From: Micromonospora noduli
Lineage (GTDB): Bacteria > Actinomycetota > Actinomycetes > Mycobacteriales > Micromonosporaceae
Assembly: GCF_003264365.1 (NCBI RefSeq)
Contig: NZ_PYAK01000010.1
Coordinates: 1-64,000, forward strand
Length of the DNA: 64,000 nt
Direction of reading: 5' to 3'
The position numbers and the translations under genes were made by a program. Below the pieces are notes generated by a model. It saw nothing but the letters and a program-made list of their open reading frames with translations. It was not told the origin of the DNA and did not search any database. Shown in pieces: positions 59,326-64,000 of this stretch. Position 1 is the stretch's first letter. Each line of letters starts with the position of its first letter.

Positions 59326-60210
59326 TCAACTGATGGTGTCGCCGAACTCGCGTACCCCGTCGACGTCCAGCGTGATCCGGTCGTTCTCGGTCCACTGGCT
59401 GGTCGCGGCGAGCCAGCTCGGGTCGTCGCGTTCGTCGATGTCGCTCCAGCTGTGCCGGTGGTGCCGCAGCTGGATCGGCCCGGTCGACTGGCCCGGCGCG
59501 AGCGTGCCGTCGGTGAAGGTCAGCTCCACCCAGCCGGGGACCGGCGTTCCTGGGATCGGGTAACCCGGCGGCGCTGGCGTCGTCATCCCGCCGGGCGGCC
59601 CGCCCGGCGGGATGAAGAACTGCACGCTCTGCCGGATCCGGTCACAACCCAGCGTGGCCCAGTCGCAGTTCGGCACCAGCGAGGTGTTGCCGCCCTCGAA
59701 GCGCAGGTGGTAGCGCACCCGCACCGTGCTCAGGTCGAGTGGTCCGGTGCCGGTGTTTGTCACCTTCAGGAGGTGCTGGATCTGGTTGTTCGTGGGGGAC
59801 CAGTCCAGGTTGAGGTAGCTGACCGTCGCGCGACCGGCCGCGGTGCGCACTGTGGTGGTGGGCGACGTGTCGGAGTAGCCGCCGAGCGCTCGGGCGGCAA
59901 TCGCGATCCGGTACGTCGTGCCGGGTGCGAGGTCGGTCAGCGTGATCGTGGTGTCGGTGGTGGAGCCGAGGAAGCGGTACGTGTTCGGCCCCAGCGGCAC
60001 CTGCACCTCATAGTTGATCGGCTGCTCCGCACCGGGCTCGACCCAGGCGGAGGGCGCCCAGCTGAGCGTGAGCTCGTGCGGTTCGTTGGCCACCACCGTG
60101 GGGGTGCCGGGGGTGCTGATCGCCGGGCCGTCGGCACGGGCGGCGTTCACGGCGAGCAGGCTCGCCAGCGCGGCGAGGGCGATGGTGGCGGTGACGCGGC
60201 GAGCAGGCAT
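59326..60210 (-). CDS. secreted FN3-CBM3-like carbohydrate-binding protein
   Basis: A 294-residue secreted protein. The signal peptide MPARRVTATIALAALASLLA ends near ARA (about residue 26). Residues 33-122 form a fibronectin type III domain (VVANEPHELTLSWAPSAW, LTDLAPGTTYRIAIAARALG). Residues 130-294 resemble a family 3 cellulose-binding module (VSYLNLDWSPTNNQIQHLLK, VTNTGTGPLDLSTVRVRYHL, DPSWLAATSQWTENDRITLD). No catalytic domain is attached. ATG 60210 follows TACCAT by six bases (leaderless). A near-perfect 26-bp palindrome lies just upstream. Confidence 0.85.
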   Translation of the reverse strand: MPARRVTATIALAALASLLAVNAARADGPAISTPGTPTVVANEPHELTLSWAPSAWVEPGAEQPINYEVQVPLGPNTYRFLGSTTDTTITLTDLAPGTTYRIAIAARALGGYSDTSPTTTVRTAAGRATVSYLNLDWSPTNNQIQHLLKVTNTGTGPLDLSTVRVRYHLRFEGGNTSLVPNCDWATLGCDRIRQSVQFFIPPGGPPGGMTTPAPPGYPIPGTPVPGWVELTFTDGTLAPGQSTGPIQLRHHRHSWSDIDERDDPSWLAATSQWTENDRITLDVDGVREFGDTIS

Positions 60211-60221
60211 AGCCGAATGGT

Positions 60222-60247
60222 ATGCACAAGCATCGATGCATGTGCAT
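60222..60247. promoter_or_regulatory. 26-bp near-perfect palindrome upstream of the FN3-CBM3 gene
   Basis: TGCACAAGCATCGATGCATG plus TGCA (60223-60246), flanked by A and T, is symmetric except for one mirrored pair. It lies 12 bases above the FN3-CBM3 start, over the -35 region, and upstream of the divergent repeat-protein gene. Confidence 0.6.
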
Positions 60248-60416
60248 CGTCCGTCAGGCCAGTGGCGCCGAAAACGGATCCAGTCCGTTACGCGACGTAG
60301 TCGGCTTGGAGATAATGCCTGGTCAGCTGGCTACCTAGCGTGAACCCGTCATCACGAACGGCCTGGACGTCGGCGTCTCACCTGCCGCCCGTCTGGGCCT
60401 CAGACGGGAGAAACAC

Positions 60417-61322
60417 ATGCGTGCTCAGAACAAAAGCCGGCGGTACGGCGCCCGAGCGTCCGTACTCGTGCTCGGTCTTGTCGCGGCCGGAGCGGTGCTC
60501 GCCCCGGCGAGCCCGGCGTCCGCCGCGGTCCCAGGTCTGGTGCGGGTCGCCGCGACCAGCGTCAACAACTCGACCGACTACCACAGCGTCACAGCGACCT
60601 GCCCGGTCGGGAAGGTGCTCACCGGCACCGGCTACGAACTCAACGGCGTCACCGGCGAAGGCGTCGTCGACGACCTGCGCCCCAACGGTGGCGTCGCCAC
60701 GGCACCGACCGCGGTCACCGTCGGCGCCTACGAGACCGAGGCGTTCGCGGGAAACTGGTCGGTGACGGCGTACGCGATCTGCGCCAACCCCCTCGCGGGC
60801 CTGGTCCGGGTGGCCACAACCAGCGTCAGCAACTCGACCGACTTCCGCAGCGTCACCGCGACGTGCCCGGTCGGGAAGGTGCTGACCGGCACCGGCTACG
60901 AGCTGAACGGGGTCACCGGTGAAGGTGTCGTCGACGACTTCCGGCCCAACGGCGGCGTCGCCACGGCGCCGACCGCTGTCACCGTCGGCGCGTACGAGTC
61001 GGACGCCACGGCCCTGAACTGGTCCGCGACCGCGTACGCGATCTGCGCCAACCCCCTCGCGGGCCTGGTACGCACCTCCGCCGTGGGGGCCAGCACCTCC
61101 CTCGACTTCCGCAGCGTCACGGCGACCTGCCCGGTCGGGAAGGTTCTGACCGGTGCCGGCTACGAGCTGAACGGGGTGACCGGCGAGGGCATCGTCGACG
61201 ACTTCCGCCCCAACGGCGGCCCCGCGACCGCCCCGACGTCCGCGGCGTCCGGCGCGTACGAGGAGGACGCGTTCGCCGGGAACTGGTCCGACACGGCGTA
61301 CGCCATCTGCGCAACGCCGTAG
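60417..61322 (+). CDS. secreted protein made of three 88-residue repeats
   Basis: A 301-residue secreted protein. A signal peptide of about 37 residues (ending ASPASAA) precedes three tandem repeats: residues 40-127, 128-215 and 216-301. Each repeat has a fixed order: GLVR start, SVTATCPVGKVLTG, YELNGVTGEG, VDDxRPNGG, ATAPT, GAYE and NWS..AYAICA. Each has two Cys (TATCP and AICA) that may form an intra-repeat disulfide. No enzymatic motif is seen, so it may be a structural or binding protein. ATG 60417 follows GGGAGAAA. A terminator follows at once. Confidence 0.85.
   Translation: MRAQNKSRRYGARASVLVLGLVAAGAVLAPASPASAAVPGLVRVAATSVNNSTDYHSVTATCPVGKVLTGTGYELNGVTGEGVVDDLRPNGGVATAPTAVTVGAYETEAFAGNWSVTAYAICANPLAGLVRVATTSVSNSTDFRSVTATCPVGKVLTGTGYELNGVTGEGVVDDFRPNGGVATAPTAVTVGAYESDATALNWSATAYAICANPLAGLVRTSAVGASTSLDFRSVTATCPVGKVLTGAGYELNGVTGEGIVDDFRPNGGPATAPTSAASGAYEEDAFAGNWSDTAYAICATP
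60534..61319 (+). repeat. three tandem 264-bp coding repeats
   Basis: Repeats at 60534-60797, 60798-61061 and 61062-61319 keep long identical stretches at DNA level, for example GCCCGGTCGGGAAGGT in all three and ATCTGCGCCAACCCCCTCGC at the ends of the first two. The third is the most diverged. Confidence 0.85.
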
Positions 61323-61328
61323 AAACCG

Positions 61329-61379
61329 CTCAGCCGGTGCAGCCGCCCTGCGAACGTGCGAGCCGCTGCACCGGCTGAG
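61329..61379. terminator. hairpin between convergent genes
   Basis: CTCAGCCGGTGCAGC (61329-61343) pairs perfectly with GCTGCACCGGCTGAG (61365-61379). It lies seven bases after the repeat-protein stop and before the end of the minus-strand gene. Confidence 0.8.
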
Positions 61380-61387
61380 TGATCGGC

Positions 61388-61609
61388 TCAGGAGCCGCCT
61401 TGGCGCTGGATCCGCCCGTCGCCCGAAACCTTGGCCCGGCCCAGGTCGCGTTCGGTGCCAGCCGGGCCGGTCGCGGTGCGGCGGTGCCGTTGGTCGGGCG
61501 AGTGCTCCACGGGCGAGCCCTGGCGGCCCGGAGCGCCGCTGCCCGAATGCCGCCGCCCTCGCGCCGACTCGCCGCCGCTGTCGTGTTTGTTCTGCTTGTG
61601 GCTACCCAT
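61388..61609 (-). CDS. small hydrophilic protein of unknown function
   Basis: A 73-residue, Gly/Arg/His/Ser-rich, probably disordered protein: MGSHKQNKHDSGGESARGRR at the start and KVSGDGRIQRQGGS at the end. Third codon positions are GC-rich as in real genes here. ATG 61609 follows TACGCG by six bases, a plausible leaderless start; an earlier Met (seven codons) would overlap that box. No homologue recognised. Confidence 0.5.
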   Translation of the reverse strand: MGSHKQNKHDSGGESARGRRHSGSGAPGRQGSPVEHSPDQRHRRTATGPAGTERDLGRAKVSGDGRIQRQGGS

Positions 61610-61687
61610 GGAACGCGCGTACCCGGTCACTGTGCGGCTAGTCCTGACCCCTCGTCAGCTCCAGTGCCGCTCCGGGAGCGAGCGGAG

Positions 61688-62650
61688 TCACGGATTCCAG
61701 TAGACGAGGACGCTGGCCTGGTCGAAGCGGCGATCCTTCAGGTCGGCACGCTGGATCACCCAGTGGATGCTCGCCCCGCCTTGTCTGCCGCCGTGGAACT
61801 CGGCCAGCACGACCCAGTCACCATGGTCCGACTCGTCGTGGCCGGACCGGCCCGAGGGGTTGGCGCCCAACCACGCGGGGTTGAAACCGTTGCAGTCAGT
61901 GCCGTAGCCGCCCAACAGCAGCGGCGTCGTCCCGTCCTCATAGGAGAACGGGCCGTCCGGCACGTCGTCCAGGACTTTCTTCCACACCTCGGTCAGCTCT
62001 TCGAACGGGGGATCTCCCGGCAGGGGCGGAGACCACGGGGGCCCCGGGATCGTCTTGACGTAGGGCAGAGAGATGTCGACGGTGAGGTGCAGATCGCCCT
62101 GCGGGATCTCCGTGTAGACCTCGGCGAACTCCTCGTCGTCCGGAGGAAAGTCAGGCGGATACTGCTCTCGTTCCTCGACCGCCACGCCTGCCGGCACATA
62201 CCTGACCTCGCCCCAGCCGCTTTCCTCGGGCCAGCCGAACAGCAGCAGTTGGCCGTCGGACGGTAGTGGAAGGTCGGTCACGTCTGCCGGAAGAGCAGCG
62301 CAGTCGATGGTGGCGATCAAGGGGTACTCGGGGTCCTCGGCGTCGGCCGGAAGCATCACCGGCCCACGGATGGCGCCCACTACCGGCCCGTCACCCCCCT
62401 GTGTCAGAAAGGCAGACGGGCGGGCGAGCCCCAGCCAGCGTTCCACGTCGGCGGCGGGTATGCCGCGGCGCAGCGCCTCGGCGCGGACCTGATCGATGAT
62501 CTTCACGTTTCGGGGAAGCACGGGAGCACCGTAGGTCAACAGTGCGACGTTCTCGACCCCGCCGGATGCCGGTTGCCCGCAAGACAGGAGCACCTGCGGT
62601 CGATACCGCGATTTGCCGTCGGCGGACGGCAGGTGGAAGCGCCTGACCAT
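61688..62650 (-). CDS. DUF1963 (YwqG-like) protein
   Basis: A 320-residue soluble acidic protein. The pattern matches DUF1963: GPVMLPADAEDPEYPLIATI, DCAALP, LPSDGQLLLFGWPEESGWGE, then LGGYGTDCNGFNPAW and a closing WVVLAEFHGG...GASIHWVIQRADLKDRRFDQ. Family members are often cargo or immunity-like proteins of unknown biochemistry. ATG 62650 begins the conserved part but has no ribosome site, so the start is uncertain. It is divergent from the OGG-fold gene with 49 bases between. Confidence 0.82.
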   Translation of the reverse strand: MVRRFHLPSADGKSRYRPQVLLSCGQPASGGVENVALLTYGAPVLPRNVKIIDQVRAEALRRGIPAADVERWLGLARPSAFLTQGGDGPVVGAIRGPVMLPADAEDPEYPLIATIDCAALPADVTDLPLPSDGQLLLFGWPEESGWGEVRYVPAGVAVEEREQYPPDFPPDDEEFAEVYTEIPQGDLHLTVDISLPYVKTIPGPPWSPPLPGDPPFEELTEVWKKVLDDVPDGPFSYEDGTTPLLLGGYGTDCNGFNPAWLGANPSGRSGHDESDHGDWVVLAEFHGGRQGGASIHWVIQRADLKDRRFDQASVLVYWNP

Positions 62651-62699
62651 AGCGTCCGAACCACGGAGTTCCGCGAGCGCGCGATCTGGGGAGGCGACG

Positions 62700-63335
62700 A
62701 TGCAGGCGACCGAGGGTCTGGTGTTACCGGGGGAGCGGGCTCCGGTCAGGTTCAACATGGACAGGTGGCGGGCCGGGCTACCACCGGATGCGTGGCCCGA
62801 CACGCTGCGAGCGAGCGGGGAGCTCTGGCGGCGGGACGTCTTCGCGGTGGCCGACGCGTACCGGGCGGGGTCCGCGAGCCCACGGCACCTGCTGACGGCC
62901 GTGCTGGCCTGGGCTTACGGACCCATCGGGTACGGCCCGTGGCGCGCCGCCAGGTCGCTCGACGCCGATCCGCACGGCAAACGCCTGGGGTACGCGCTGG
63001 AGGAGGTGTCCACGCCCGCCCCCGACGAGGACGCGCTGTGTTCGGCGTACCGCCGCTTCCGCGACCCCGATCACGCTCGCCTGCCGTGGTTGGGGCCGGG
63101 CCTGTGCACGAAGGTCCTCTACTTCGTCGGCTACCGGCGCGGGGTGGGCGGCGTGCAGCCCCTGATCCTCGACCGTGTCGTGGCCGGTCAACTCCCCGCC
63201 GAGGCGGGTGTCGGCCGGCGCAACGGGTGGTCGTCCGAGGAGTGGCTGGCCTATCTGCGGTGGGCGGCCGAGCAGGCTCGGATCAGGGGAGTGGAGCCGG
63301 ACGCGGTGGAGATGGCGGTCGTGCCCGACCGGTGA
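62700..63335 (+). CDS. OGG-fold (8-oxoguanine DNA glycosylase-like) protein
   Basis: A 211-residue protein. RHLLTAVLAWAYGPIGYGPW, the helix-hairpin-like LPWLGPGLCTKVLYFVGYRR, and PLILDRVVAGQLP with the Asp following the hairpin fit the OGG-fold family of actinobacterial proteins related to 8-oxoguanine glycosylase. The Lys expected for base excision in true OGG1 may be the one in GLCTKVL, but activity is unproven. ATG 62700 follows GGGGAGG by five bases. The function could be DNA repair or a diverged role. Confidence 0.68.
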   Translation: MQATEGLVLPGERAPVRFNMDRWRAGLPPDAWPDTLRASGELWRRDVFAVADAYRAGSASPRHLLTAVLAWAYGPIGYGPWRAARSLDADPHGKRLGYALEEVSTPAPDEDALCSAYRRFRDPDHARLPWLGPGLCTKVLYFVGYRRGVGGVQPLILDRVVAGQLPAEAGVGRRNGWSSEEWLAYLRWAAEQARIRGVEPDAVEMAVVPDR

Positions 63336-63340
63336 GGTGG

Positions 63341-63709
63341 CTATCGCGCCGCGCGGAGGCGGGTGTCGAGCGCGTCGAGGTCGGGGACGAACCAGATCTG
63401 CCCACCCTGGTTCGACTCGTGCACCAGCGCGCGCAACGCGGAGCTCTCCGCGAGCTGCGCCGAGATGTCGCCGACGACGGCCAGCCGCACCCGGTAGTTG
63501 ACGAACTTCTGCATAACGTCGCCGGCGAAGCGGGTGCCCAGCGAGAAGAAGCGTTCGTCGAGCCGGTTGGCCGGCACGGCGACCACCTGGGCGCCGAGGA
63601 ACGCCGCCCCGATCAGGTCCAGCGCGTCCTGCTCGGTGGCCAGCGGCGGCCCCGCCGGGTCGCAGACCAGCACCGGCACTCCGGCGCGTTCCTGGATCTC
63701 GTCAGGCAT
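63341..63709 (-). CDS. DUF4180 family protein
   Basis: A 122-residue soluble protein. The family pattern is complete: LATEQDALDLIGAAFLGAQV, VAVPANRLDERFFSLGTRFA, GDVMQKFVNYRVRLAVVGDI, SALRALVHESNQGGQIWFVP. The function of DUF4180 is unknown. ATG 63709 overlaps the 3' end of the next gene upstream by eight bases, so both are co-translated. It converges on the OGG-fold gene with five bases between the stops. Confidence 0.88.
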   Translation of the reverse strand: MPDEIQERAGVPVLVCDPAGPPLATEQDALDLIGAAFLGAQVVAVPANRLDERFFSLGTRFAGDVMQKFVNYRVRLAVVGDISAQLAESSALRALVHESNQGGQIWFVPDLDALDTRLRAAR

Positions 63710-63959
63710 CGTGGACCTCCCGGTCGAGCAGGCCGTTGTCGGCGTTGAGCACGGCGTCGAGCAGGTGCAGCAACTCGGCGGTGGCGGCCGGGTCACCCAG
63801 AATGATGATCTTCATGCGATGGCGTTCCTCGTCGTACACGGTCTGCACCCGCAGCGGGTTGGCCTGATCGTGGCCGGTGTTGGCGCTGGTGAGCACGAGC
63901 GTGCCGAGCCGGTCGGCGGCGGCCCTGTCGACACCGTCGATCTGGACGATGCTCGACAC
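63702..63959 (-). CDS. small protein upstream of DUF4180, start may lie beyond window
   Basis: An 85-residue frame from GTG 63959: MSSIVQIDGVDRAAADRLGT, then MKIIILGDPAATAELLHLLD and ADNGLLDREVHDA. The frame stays open to the right edge without a clear start, so the true N-terminus may be further out. GTG 63959 directly follows GGAG with no spacing. The overlap with DUF4180 suggests a functional pair. Family not recognised. Confidence 0.55.
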   Translation of the reverse strand: MSSIVQIDGVDRAAADRLGTLVLTSANTGHDQANPLRVQTVYDEERHRMKIIILGDPAATAELLHLLDAVLNADNGLLDREVHDA

Positions 63960-64000
63960 CTCCGCCTGCCTGCCGACGCTCGGCGCGGTCGGGGTCTGTC

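Overview
The window is high-GC DNA with many GTG starts and many genes whose start codon lies 6-8 bases after a TAnnnT-type -10 box, so their mRNAs are probably leaderless. Together with the gene content (prfB-ftsE-ftsX-smpB-ssrA, DUF6912, TmsA/TmsB 10-methyl fatty acid genes, a Cys-less L36, many extracytoplasmic proteins), this indicates a filamentous actinomycete, most likely a member of Micromonosporaceae such as Micromonospora. That assignment is inferred from content; no database search was run.

Layout. 0-2.5 kb: a 5'-truncated erythromycin-esterase remnant beside a seven-copy 14-bp tandem repeat, a small excisionase-type HTH protein, a DUF6912 protein and a membrane protein. 2.8-9.2 kb: housekeeping core with pruA (proline catabolism), a PadR regulator, prfB, ftsE/ftsX (division and cell-wall hydrolase control), smpB and ssrA (ribosome rescue), with clear terminators. 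9.2-16.3 kb: small envelope proteins, a benzoylformate-decarboxylase-like enzyme, YqgE, tRNA-Ala(GGC), a stand-alone Cys-less rpmJ, and a chitin/cellulose-type LPMO with its own membrane anchor. 16.3-25.9 kb: two divergent aldo/keto reductases, a hemerythrin, a NarL-type two-component system with a following membrane protein, and an AAA+/VWA pair.

26-34 kb: a 48-bp perfect palindrome between convergent genes, a GlxA-type regulator divergent from an MFS transporter, a ricin-lectin-like membrane protein, YbaK, the tmsA-tmsB operon, and an ArsR-SRPBCC operon with its own operator. 34-42.9 kb: a first HigBA toxin-antitoxin pair, a GGDEF-EAL protein, a TipA-like MerR regulator, a class-A-like beta-lactamase divergent from a monooxygenase whose promoter carries the same motif as the 26-kb palindrome, and gluconokinase. 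43-50 kb: two paralogous membrane proteins of unknown function, an epoxide hydrolase preceded by what looks like a leader-peptide attenuator, a VOC protein, and a second HigBA pair whose operator covers its start codon.

50.3-64 kb is the most accessory-looking part: a 1027-residue PLD-helicase-DUF3427 protein (candidate defence enzyme), a Zn-ribbon/XRE/TPR-like regulator overlapping a GNAT gene, a flavoprotein, a flavohemoglobin-like oxidoreductase, an M16-like protein with a broken zinc motif, a secreted FN3-CBM3 protein, a secreted protein built of three 88-residue repeats, and DUF1963, OGG-fold and DUF4180 proteins. No CRISPR array, insertion sequence, phage or large secondary-metabolite cluster was seen.
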